From Haliotis asinina (lineage: Eukaryota; Mollusca; Gastropoda; Lepetellida; Haliotidae): a DNA stretch of 64,000 nt. Numbering within the stretch: the first letter of the stretch is position 1; every line of letters begins with the position of its first letter. Location of the stretch: the NCBI RefSeq assembly GCF_037392515.1, contig NC_090283.1, positions 12,220,501 through 12,284,500 of the forward strand. The letters are read 5' to 3'. The notes under the pieces are model-generated. The model did no database searches. It was not told where the DNA came from and saw only the letters and a list, made by a program, of their open reading frames with translations. Positions 44,425-53,740 of the stretch are shown in pieces. The position numbers and the translations under genes were made by a program.

Positions 44425-44526
44425 TAAAGGCATTCTGTTTTCATTTTTGCGGTCCTTTAAATGTTTCATTTACCGGTCTTAAACCAACAGATAAAGGACC
44501 GCAAAAATGAAAACAGAATGGCTTTA
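44425..44526. repeat. Near-perfect 34-bp inverted repeat (hairpin)
   Basis: taaaggcattctgttttcat then ttttgcggtccttt (left) is mirrored by aaaggaccgcaaaaatgaaa then acagaatggcttta (right) around a 34-bp loop, with only one or two mismatches. It may be the paired ends of a collapsed foldback transposon or a recent inversion duplication. No gene content. Confidence 0.85.
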
Positions 44527-45371
44527 ACCCCATTCTAGCACGACTGACACGCGTTTGAAATCCGGACACTTTCGCGCGCAAGAGCGCCGAGTTGTGATGG
44601 GGCGTTTTTCCAGGAATCGATATAGAATCGTCCAACTCAAGAACAGGATGTGGAATGATTTATACAAAACATTTGCAAAGTACAAGAACTTTATTTTGGA
44701 TGCTCAAACAAGTTGTTTGTGTCTCTTACATATGGATACAATGCTGCCAGTTACAAAGTGTAGAACTCCTAAACAATTATATACAATTATATGCAACCAA
44801 AAAATCACCTCACCCCTAGAGTACATTACTATAGACTCGCCCATGACCTACAAGTAGGATGACTGTAAAGTGTTGTCGCTTCAAACTTTCAAACTTACTC
44901 ACGGAAGTAATTATCAATCACCACGCTGCTGTTGTCAATTTACAATAGACCAGACATGCCAGTTTTAATATTGGACACGTTTATAGTAGATGTGGACGGT
45001 GCAACTACTGACGCTGCAGGGGGGACCAAAGGCATCAGGTTAGGGATAGGCCGAGTGTTTTCATTGCCGGTGTGATGGATGGCTGAGTAAGGACGTTTCT
45101 GTGCTGCCGATGAATCGGTGTTGTAGGATGATAAACTTAGATGGTTTTTGTGACCTGTTATTTTGACATTTTCTCTAGCCTCAACACCTGCATGTGATAA
45201 GAGTGTTACAGTGGTGGACCGAACACAATGGTTTGTGTACTGCTTACTAAGATCACATTTAACAGAGATTTGTTTATAATAATAAATTTCATTTTCATTT
45301 TAATTCATACTGTCTTGTGCTTTGTTTTGGAGTGGCAACAGTATGCAGTACAGTCTTGTACGACTGTTTTG
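44527..45371. other. MEGF-B intron; no gene seen
   Basis: The open frame at 44555-44857 has no domain or splice support. Confidence 0.5.
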
Positions 45372-45556
45372 TAGAGCGGTGTCGGGTATTACCGAACAAG
45401 CGGCCGTCACTGAACAAAATTCCATCCCCGCATATATAGATATTGTGAGGTTCGTTTTGTGTATTTATTTGTGTTACGAGTGATGAAACACCGGGAGAAT
45501 TACTAACTTAGCCGTGATGTGATGTTAGCAGTTATGTAATACCCGGCACCGCTCTA
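45372..45556. mobile_element. Short MITE (185 bp) with 20-bp TIRs
   Basis: tagagcggtgtcgggtatta at the left is complementary (19 of 20) to taatacccggcaccgctcta at the right. The interior is non-coding. No clean target duplication was seen. It lies in MEGF-B's intron. Confidence 0.8.
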
Positions 45557-46385
45557 TGTGGAATCTAGCGTTAATTCAGTGACACTCAATGTGTGCCGAA
45601 ATTCTGTTGTTGAAGAAGTTCATTTGTACCGCTTGATTCCAGTAGGTCGTCACCGAACCATTCCGGCTTCAAATTTCTCTTCTCCGAATATCTCATAGAA
45701 GGTACCAAGGTGAAAATCACCTATGTCTAATTCAAACGACATGTTTGTTTACAAACAAAAAGGTCAGCGAGTGCTATGTATTCATACGCAGGTGAAGCGG
45801 TCGACGTGTAATTAGCGGTCCTTTGATTTAGGTTTAAGGACGGTCACGTGCAGCAGTCAACCAATCAGAATCGAGTATCTCAAAATGTCCTGCTAGAATA
45901 TGTCTTGCTTTACAATTGCATTACTCTGAACTGATGTCGGCTAGGCTTGGGTGAATGATTGAACGTGAACTTACATTTATCGTAACACTACATGTACCAC
46001 CTGCTTTCTAACCAGAAGACATATTCCACTAGACGCTCTGCTAGCTTCTTAATACGCATTTTAGTTATTGTCAAAATGGAGTTGGGTCATTCCATACAGG
46101 ATGGTGGAGTCTCTCTTTATTCAGTGTACTTCATCTTTCTCGTGTATTTAAGTGCCCCAGATATCGTCGTGTTGTCGTAGTGTTGCTGTCATCAGCACAA
46201 ACATTGGAGAATAAATAGTAAGTCCAGGTTTATGCATTTAACTGAATGTCCAATGAGCTGTAAGGATACCTGCATTGACTATATGTTTAAAGGAAACAAT
46301 GTTTGATTCACATGAACTGTAATGGTAAGAAACAAATCAAAATACATGGTTTTAACATGCATGGTGTTGAACAATTCACCCCCAG
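45557..46385. other. MEGF-B intron; no gene seen
   Basis: No supported exon. A GGTCC-rich patch and a ccaat motif at 45815-45875 have no evident role. Confidence 0.5.
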
Positions 46386-46494
46386 ATTTCAGGAATCCAG
46401 ACACCTGCACCAGGGATTCAGCTCAACCTACCTTGGTCGTGGTCCTTGGAAGCTGTCTTGGTATTTCAGTGCTGGTGAATGCCATTCTTTCTGT
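46386..46494 (+). CDS. MEGF-B, transmembrane exon
   Basis: A 109-nt exon (acceptor caattcacccccag, donor gtgagt; phase 1 in, 2 out) encodes FRNPDTCTRDSAQPT followed by a helix, LVVVLGSCLGISVLVNAIL. It has the same length and phases as the MEGF-A transmembrane exon. The helix is followed by SV and continues in the next exon; the basic cluster lies there. The phase-1 start joins the EGF exon to make an Asp codon. Confidence 0.75.
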
Positions 46495-46834
46495 GTGAGT
46501 ATATCTGTCTTATTTCAAACACAATGGACGTCATAGCAATGCGTTTACCGACAATTACTGAAAAGGTTTTGACTCCTCGTTTGTATGCGTCCTTATTCAT
46601 AGGAATATATATGCCACATGTCATCACCATTTGCCAAACAAGCTTCATAATTTCATACCTATACATGAACCAATCCCCAGACTACATCAAGTGGATTTCC
46701 ACACCGTAACTGAAAGGCAGGGACCACATGGATAAAATACTTGCTCAGCAGCGGCATTGTTGAACTACGTCTTGTTCATCATCCAGTGCCTTCGCACACT
46801 CACAACCCTTTTACTATCTTGAGATGGGATAACC

Positions 46835-47375
46835 ACCCACTCCTACAGTCATTAGATATTTATACTATGTTATACGAAGAAATTATAGGATATTAATATC
46901 TCATTTTCATTTTCAAGCAACTATTATTTGCTCAAGACGCTGTTATTTGTTTCCCTCAATCATCAGATGTCCAGCTCAGCGACACCTTGTATTATCAATC
47001 TCAACTCCCTAGGGTGTATCCAGCTCTTCCTGCCACTAGGCGCAGGGAGTTTTATTGTGGCTCTCTCATCCTAACGAGGTACCCAATTCACAGCTGGGTA
47101 GACTGGGACTACTTTGTCCAAGTTGACTGCACGTTGCTGTACGCGCAACTAGGTGCATGTACGTATTCATGTGACCACCATCTGGTCATATACCAACGGA
47201 TTCGTGGGTTCTTTTAAGTGCACATGATTGTGTAATGCACAGTAGGGGTTGTGACAAAGAGTCTGCACACAAAGTTGACTCCAAGGTTTTTACACCGTAT
47301 CACAGGTGGGCTCGATCCCGACACCTCAACCTTACTGGATCACAAGCCTGGCGCTTTAGCCGGCTCGCCCATATT
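46835..47375. repeat. Unnamed interspersed repeat copy with a tRNA-like end
   Basis: tcaatctcaactccctaggg, tcctgccactaggcgcaggg, ctctcatcctaacgaggtac and ccaattcacagctgggtaga recur in part at 62945-63165. The right end (tcacaggtgggctcgatccc, then gacacctcaac, ttagccggctcgcc) resembles an inverted tRNA-like head with B and A boxes. The family is not named here. It is intronic in MEGF-B. Confidence 0.55.
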
Positions 47376-47439
47376 ATCACAATTTTCTTAACTGAAATAT
47401 CTTACACGACCTGAGAAAATGCCATTGTTATGTTTTCAG

Positions 47440-47480
47440 GGGATTTTCCACGGAATCGTTCAAAAGAAGATTGAACACAT
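47440..47480 (+). CDS. MEGF-B, small cytoplasmic exon 4 (predicted)
   Basis: Acceptor tgttttcag and donor gtaagg bound 41 nt in phase 2 in, 1 out. This encodes GFSTESFKRRLNT, a basic juxtamembrane segment fitting a stop-transfer role just after the membrane helix. The call rests on splice signals and phase agreement with its neighbours. Confidence 0.5.
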
Positions 47481-47947
47481 GTAAGGAACTATGTCAACAT
47501 CTGTGTCATAATGTCTAGCGTGGTCTTTTTTGAAAGCGTTACATTGCTGAAGTCCGGTTGACACAATAAACTACTAGTTGCAGACTTCTTTATACAGCAA
47601 GTGCAATATTAGTTTTGGTCACATCATAACACATCTATATTACTTAGGAAAATAGAATACTTTTACTGTGGTTTATACCAAGTTAGCACCTGTATTTTGA
47701 GACAAGGGCCATGCTTTGTATTTGTTTCTTGAAACTGACAAAGATGTAAGGTCAGGAACTAACTTTGCTGCAAATGCTAACGTTTGGAACAAGGTGGGAA
47801 CATGAATGTAAGACTTCAGTTTCATCGGTCGAGTTAGTTCGCTGAGAAACCATTCACTTATAATGAATCTGGAGATGTGTATGAAGTTCGTGCCACACAT
47901 GCCACAACATCATCTCTTTATGCTTAAAGAACTACCATGTATTGCAG

Positions 47948-48015
47948 GTAAAGGGAGACGGAACCCAAAAAAGAAATCGGAAGATCTGAATCAGGAACAT
48001 GGTATACCTCTTCAG
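47948..48015 (+). CDS. MEGF-B, small cytoplasmic exon 5 (predicted)
   Basis: Acceptor gtattgcag and donor gtacgt bound 68 nt in phase 1 in, 0 out. It encodes KGRRNPKKKSEDLNQEHG then IPLQ. It is strongly basic and free of tyrosine. Phase is consistent with exon 4. Confidence 0.45.
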
Positions 48016-48124
48016 GTACGTGATACTTTACCAGAAGTGTGCTACGGGTATTCTTCAAAGCTAAAATGATTGAACATTTACGCTTACCAGTCTGTCCTTA
48101 CCAGTAAGTTAAACATATTTACAG

Positions 48125-48166
48125 CTAGTTTGCCCTTTACACCGAAGGGAATCAGATTTGATGTAA
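48125..48166 (+). CDS. MEGF-B, possible last exon
   Basis: Acceptor catatttacag is followed, in phase 0, by 13 codons (LVCPLHRRESDLM) and a TAA stop. It would end MEGF-B at 191 residues with a tail of about 50 residues and no tyrosine. This is the weakest part of the model; the true end could lie elsewhere or have been disturbed by the LINE fragment directly downstream. Confidence 0.28.
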   Translation, partial: LVCPLHRRESDLM

Positions 48167-48205
48167 ACCTGAAAGGCAGAGGGCAGAGCATGAGCTACCA
48201 ATGTT

Positions 48206-49215
48206 ATGTTGAAGATCACGACTGAGCATCATTTATCATCCTTCACTCCAGCCACAGACACAGAAACTGCCAAGATTTTGAAATCATGTCCAGATACATC
48301 GTACTCTTCAGATCTCATGTCCAGTAGGGTTCTGAAACAGTTAGCTGATGAAGTTACTTCAGTGTTTACGAAGATTGTCAATATATTGGGAATGTTCCCG
48401 GATCTCCCAAGCAAGCACTAACCACCCCGGTGCCAAAGAAAGCAAGCTCGATCCTGATATGATCAAAACCTATCGGTTGCTGTCAAACCTACCATTTCTT
48501 TCTGATAAAACATGTTGTGTCATCTCTTCTTCAAGAGCATATGCACGTGAACAAGTGAAACCATGCAATCCACAAATGAATAACGTGTCAGGTTTACTGA
48601 GAGTGCAAAATGACCTCCTCATTTATGTCGATTATAAGAGAGGCACTGGTTTCTTAACTGATATATTTAGCTATATTTAAGAATAACTTCCTCGAGGAAA
48701 ACGACGCATATCAGGTTCCGACAATGTTCCCCAGAATAGTATGGCTGCAGTGACTTGAGAGAGTGCACTGCCGATCTAAGTGACTGTGGGAGTTACCTTC
48801 CAATCTACTATATTATACGCAAAACTGCATATTATCAACCGTTGGTGATATCAGACGCTATATTGGAAGCACCAAAGACACTCATACATGCTCTTTGACA
48901 CCTTGTGCAAATAATTGCAATTCATTGCTGTGGATCAAACAAACAGTGCCAGGACAAATTGCAGAATTCGGTGTCCGGATCGATAATAGGAATGAGCAAT
49001 TATGAACATGTTACGCCAATCTTACGATATTTACACAGGCTTCCAGTTCAACTTATAACGAGGTATTAGCCTGAGAGAAAGCTGCGGTCCGCTTCCTATT
49101 TTTTCCCGAAACCCGAAAAGCATCGTATGCTGACGGGAGTTATGATGAAGCAGACCCAGTCATCTGGAATGACCTTCCAGATGACATAAAACAAACACTC
49201 AAGTCTATGACCTGA
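48206..49215 (+). mobile_element. LINE fragment, CR1/Rex-like, internally deleted
   Basis: TETAKILKSCPDTSYSSDL and VTSVFTKIVNILGMFP, then LDPDMIKTYRLLSNLPFLS, VSGLLRVQNDLLIYVDYKRG and, further right, HVTPILRYLHRLPVQ and DPVIWNDLPDDIKQTL follow the order of the RT region and C terminus of CR1/Rex-type LINEs. The catalytic part between the YVDYKRG region and the C terminus is mostly missing, and the frame is broken. It separates MEGF-B from MEGF-C. Confidence 0.7.
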
Positions 49216-49376
49216 GTCTGTGACCAGCACCATTCTTACTTTGTATCGCTATTATTTGAATACCATGTACACCACTTTACAGTTTTGAATCTTACACTGC
49301 CATGACACCTCTACATCCCTTACATGTCATTACAGTGATTAACTATACATTAAATTACTAATGATTATTTTTCAGG

Positions 49377-49413
49377 ATGTCGCTGGGACGTAACATTTGC
49401 TGTATCCTAACAG
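49377..49413 (+). CDS. MEGF-C, exon 1: signal peptide
   Basis: ATG opens 12 codons, MSLGRNICCILT, plus one base before donor gttagt. An acceptor (gattatttttcag) lies one base before the ATG, so a non-coding exon is expected upstream. Like MEGF-A and -B it ends in phase 1. The 12-codon length equals that of MEGF-B. Confidence 0.68.
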
Positions 49414-49779
49414 GTTAGTGTGACAACAAATACGTTAACGTTGCTATGACTGCTAAAGCCCAAGTGCTACTTTGTGTTATCGTTGTGACCCTGAAAGTGC
49501 AATATTGTAATTGATATTATTATTAAACTTATTGTGGTTACATTATGTCTGAAATACGTTCCATGTTACTACAAATCTTACCTTACTCAATCACTGAATG
49601 TAGTCATGGTATGAATTATTGTTGCGGTGCATTTCCATACGTTCCCGAATTATTTCTGGTGAACAGTTGACTCAATTTAACATATGTTAACACTTGGTGC
49701 CACTGGTAGAGCAGGATGCGCCTACCTTTGTTCCATAGTGATTAAGAAACACATGCTTTGTCTCTCACCGCTTGGTGAC

Positions 49780-49850
49780 AATCACTTGTCTGGTCCAGAC
49801 TCGATTTGTGTACCGACAACATCGTACAGCTGTAATACTACTGAAACAAA
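49780..49850 (+). mobile_element. Degenerate type-2 SINE fragment
   Basis: acttgtctggtccagactcg, then attt, and a cagctgtaatactactg end match the family's 3' part with many changes. It lies in MEGF-C intron 1. Confidence 0.5.
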
Positions 49851-49994
49851 AATGCAAATTAAACTAATACAGTCAAAGGTAAGCAAGTCACAATTGTATA
49901 ATCGACTCTGTTTTGGCTGAGATTTCTTATGAATGTGGAAAGGACATATCGTTTCTGTTTGTGTGATTATATATATTTCTATGTGCTATTTCAG

Positions 49995-50609
49995 TTGCAG
50001 TTCACATTGCTTCAATTCTAGCATCTCCGAATTGCAAAAACTGTCTGTTTGGAAAGTGTGATGAAGAGGGGATATGCACTGATGGGTGTGAACCAGGATT
50101 TACTGATATATACTGTCAACATCCATGCCAGGAGACCTGTGTAGGAGGCAGTTGTTTTGTGGACAACCAGACAGGAAAGACGATGTGTAAACATGGATGT
50201 GTTGATGGATTTTGTTACCCTGCATGTAAAATACCTTGTCCCGAAGGCTGTCTTCGTTGTGAGCGCAGCCTTTGTGAAAACTGTACACTTTGTGAAGGTC
50301 ACTTGTATGGTCAGAGTTGTCAACACTCATGTTTTGACAAGTGTAATGGATATGCTTGTAGTATTGAAGGGAACTGCTCAATGGACAAATGTATGGATGG
50401 TCGATACGGCAAGTTCTGCAGTAAGTCATGCAAACCGAGGTATGAATCTTGCCATCAAGACACTGGGCAATGTATTAAATGTCGGCAAGGTTTATTCGGA
50501 GACGACTGTCAGAATCACTGTTCACACGAGTGTCTATCAATGGAAGAAGACATGATGTACAGGTGCAGGTCGGGGTGCACGCTGTGCCAGTTACCTCCCC
50601 ATACTGATT
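49995..50609 (+). CDS. MEGF-C, EGF-repeat exon
   Basis: A 615-nt exon (phase 1 at both ends; donor gtaagt) encodes about five to six EGF-like repeats. Examples are CTDGCEPGFTDIYCQHPC, CKHGCVDGFCYPACKIPC, CEGHLYGQSCQHSC, CMDGRYGKFCSKSC and CRQGLFGDDCQNHC. Three possible acceptors, ending at 49994, 50000 and 50021, are all in the same phase. I prefer the first because it adds AVHIASILA, which completes a convincing hydrophobic signal with MSLGRNICCILT. The second would also work; the third would leave the signal very short. Repeat spacing and style match MEGF-A. Confidence 0.85.
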
Positions 50610-51048
50610 GTAAGTATTTCTGTTTTTTCATACCTATTATTTATTTAAAACATATTCCCAGTCTCAATGTAAATACTCTTCATCCACCTTAGTTAATACG
50701 AAAGCTAAGTTCTTTAGTAAGATTTCAAAGACGGAATTTATACATACATCAACGAAACCGACGTGATTCTGGGTAAGGAACCCACGTTGACTGTTGCTTG
50801 GTAGAAAGCATGTTATCGCATCCCAAGTGCTCTTTCTCAGTCACCACCTGATTAATGCATATTGCACTTTCTCCGATACTTCACGAAATTTTGACACATG
50901 CCTTATTTGTACCATTTGATCACATCACGTTTTTCACTTTCTCGTGCTTGTAGTGTTATGTATGAATATGGCTGTAATTGCAATATATGAAATTCTTTTT
51001 CAGAAAAGTAATAATTACCCACATTATATTATGCGTATCCTTCTGCAG
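50610..51048. other. MEGF-C intron 2; nothing seen
   Basis: AT-rich intron; no repeat or exon recognised. Confidence 0.6.
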
Positions 51049-51163
51049 CTAAAACAAATATGGCATGTACAAGCAATGTTGTTGAGGCGAAAGTAAACGT
51101 AAACCTCGGACTAACCATCGGTGTGATTGCGATTGCCGTGACAAGCCTTTGTCTTAACATCAA
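51049..51163 (+). CDS. MEGF-C, transmembrane exon
   Basis: A 115-nt exon (acceptor ttctgcag, donor gtaagt; phase 1 in, 2 out) encodes TNMACTSNVVEAKVNVN followed by a helix, LGLTIGVIAIAVTSLCLNI. Length and phases agree with the transmembrane exons of MEGF-A and -B. The basic anchor normally found after the helix would have to come from the next exon, which is uncertain. Confidence 0.75.
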
Positions 51164-51189
51164 GTAAGTTGAATGTATCGGAACAGATT

Positions 51190-51600
51190 TCATTTATGCT
51201 GTCATCTTCAGTGGTGTTTTTAGTACAATGTGATTTTGTCAATTTTATCACCCCAGAGAAGTCTACAAATTGCTCCATGGAAGCAATAATGTCATCTATA
51301 GGTTTAGATGATTTAAATAATTTTTGTCAAAAAATATCAGGTTTTTGTTTCTCTCCATGTTGCTAGTAACCTATTAAAGTCTTTTGGTCCTTTTCTTGTG
51401 TTAACAACCCACAGGGCATTGAAGTTAAGAGAAAATGTAATTCCTAAAACTTCGAATTCATTTATTTGCCATTCTATATTAAAGTCTTCACAAAGTTTGT
51501 CTTTGCTTCTTGCTGTTGCACCAGTGCAGAGTGCCTCGGTCTTTTCAATATTTACTCTTAACCCTGACATATTTGGAAAGGATTAATTGTATCATTAGCA
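51190..51600 (-). mobile_element. LINE fragment, RT C-terminal part
   Basis: On the minus strand, MSGLRVNIEKTEALCTGAT and WQINEFEVLGITFSLN match the segment after the RT active site (usually G-L-K-x-N-x-x-K-T-x-A-x-W-I-G... F-x-V-L-G-I-x-F). It ends raggedly on both sides. It may be a separate insertion from the block that starts at 51745. Confidence 0.65.
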
Positions 51601-51744
51601 TGATATAGACCGCGATGTGGTTTTCTATAAAACAAACTCAGCACTCTGACTGATGTATATTCACATTAGTATAGCCCTATAGTGACGACAAAAAAAAACT
51701 AACGAAAGGCGTTGCAAATGCAGCCTGTCAACTGGTGAGTTATA

Positions 51745-53740
51745 ATTCAAAGTTGAGTTGGACTTTACGTCACATCGGGATTATTTCAGCCATAAAGTGA
51801 CGAGATCAATTTCGCATGTATTCCCGTTCTGTGTCCATTTCCAAAACTTTAGTTTGGTTTCAAAAGCATATATTTTGATTTCACTACCATCTGAAAACAG
51901 GAAAATGTCATAGCACCATATACAAACGCGAGCAATTTGTTATTCTCTTTACACTACAATTGATGATGCAGGGCAACTTCCTTGAGGTACGATAAGATGC
52001 CCGCTCACACGGGAAAACAGATCTTTCAGATTTCTCGGAACACAACGGGAATTCCTTGCAGTCGGAAAGTCCACACATTCAAACAAAATATGCTTGATGG
52101 TGAACACTTCATCGCACGAGACACACATAGGAGGTCCATCCCCGTCCATTTTCAACAGACAGTCATGAGTAAAACGGCTGTGGCCAATACGGCATCGTCG
52201 TAAAACCACTTAATCACGTCTTGACAGAAAACCTAAGTAGGTACATGTATAACAAGTTGTTGGCTTCAGTTCATGACGTGTATTTCTTCTTCTTTCCCTA
52301 TGAATTTTCGGTTGTCCAAATGTGTTTTCAGGAGCTCATAATGAATATCATCAGTTTCGGCTGCCGTGTCGTGACCCTGCCTTTGGGCGGTACGTGATTC
52401 GTGGAGAGAAAACGTTTCGTTGTAATCCTTCCCATTATCAGAGTTTAAATGTTAAAATTGACAGATATCTTTTCTTGTTGGGTTTGGTATTTCTGGAACT
52501 GAGGGTTATCATTTGATGAGGAGGAGTGGTTTGCCAAAGTTTCAGCAAGTTTGTTTGCAATTTCAAATCTATTTGTTAAAAGAGAGTTACCATCTATGAG
52601 ATGGCGAACAACAGATCCTTTGCCCTTAATCATTTGAATCATGTTCCACACCTTCGACATGGGTGTGCAGGAATTGATTTTGGCACAGTAGGATGGTGTC
52701 AGAAATATTTTCCCGCCTTCTTGCAGTTTGTATCAAATCATAGTTTGCATATGTGTGGGTTTGCAGAGGACGTAGCAATGGTCTCTGATGACATTTAGGG
52801 CGTCTGAAGATAGATCCATGGGATCTGGAACATTCCTGAAATTGTCAGCTTTAAGGTTTTAAGAACATAAGGTTTGGAATATTGGCCACTTGACCTTAGT
52901 AAAATTCCACCTTGTTGAAGGTGGTTCATCCGTGGGGTTGATAGGAGTAAGGATTGTTGGGAAGTGGTTGCTTCCACAAAGGTCATCATGGACTGACCAT
53001 TCAAACCCGTTTAGAAGATTAGAATCTGAAAGTGATAGATCAACAGAGTAAGTTCCAGTGGCAAGATGGACATAAGTGTTTGAGCCATCGTTGAAGATGC
53101 ATAAATCATTATTTGAGAAAAATCTTCAAGGACCTATCTTCTGCTGTTAGTGTCAGTACTCCCCCATAGGGTGTTATGACCGTTCATGTTGCCCATGATT
53201 GTGCAGTCCTTCGGGAGTTGATCGTACAAGTTTTGAAGATCTGAAAGGCGGACAGTTGAGGATGAGTGAACATAGTGTAAACCCCATATTCAGATGGATG
53301 GGGATAGTGATAGTTTGTAGTTATCCCTGTTTGTGTCAGGTGGAGATGGAGTTACTTCCATATCCAGAGTTCAAAAGGCGTTATGGCCCTCGACGGGTTT
53401 TGGCAGTTCCTCAGGTTGCCTTAGTTTCTGCAGTTTCTAGTCTTTCCTTCTTGGGCGCACAGTTTCGGGTTCAGGCTTTGAAGTTGGTTCTGCTGTTTGT
53501 GATTCAGAGGTTCACAGGTTTTGATTGTTGGCTCTGGGGCTAAATTGGCTGAGATGGACTGTGACCCATGTAAGATCGGTTTGGCACGGTATAGTTACAG
53601 TTGTGACAGGAGACAGCAGAAGAGTAGGACATGGTTGAAGGGGTTACAGTAAAACTGGCAACCTTCTTCTTAGCATAATAAAAGGAGATATTTTCTTTAT
53701 GTTTGATCTTTAGAATCTCTGATTCACGTTGCCACTCTGG
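51745..53740 (-). mobile_element. LINE copy, I/Nimb-like, with internal deletions
   Basis: On the minus strand, from 53740 downward, it contains: an ORF1 C-terminal part (TVTPSTMSYSSAVSCHNC); the late endonuclease region (IMGNMNGHNTLWGSTD, then FEWSVHDDLCGSNHFPTILT); the linker before RT (SKVWNMIQMIKGKGSVVRHL); and the start of RT. It then jumps to the C-terminal zinc element (MCVSCDEVFTIKHIL-FECVDF), the 3' UTR and a decayed tail (tatggctgaaataatcccga, tgtgacgtaaa). Most of RT and RNase H and the front of the endonuclease are missing, and the frames are broken. It directly abuts the next LINE copy at its right. Confidence 0.8.

Noticed and set aside
53199-53543. Plus-strand frame in the LINE block
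   Set aside because: Antisense to LINE ORF1/endonuclease sequence.
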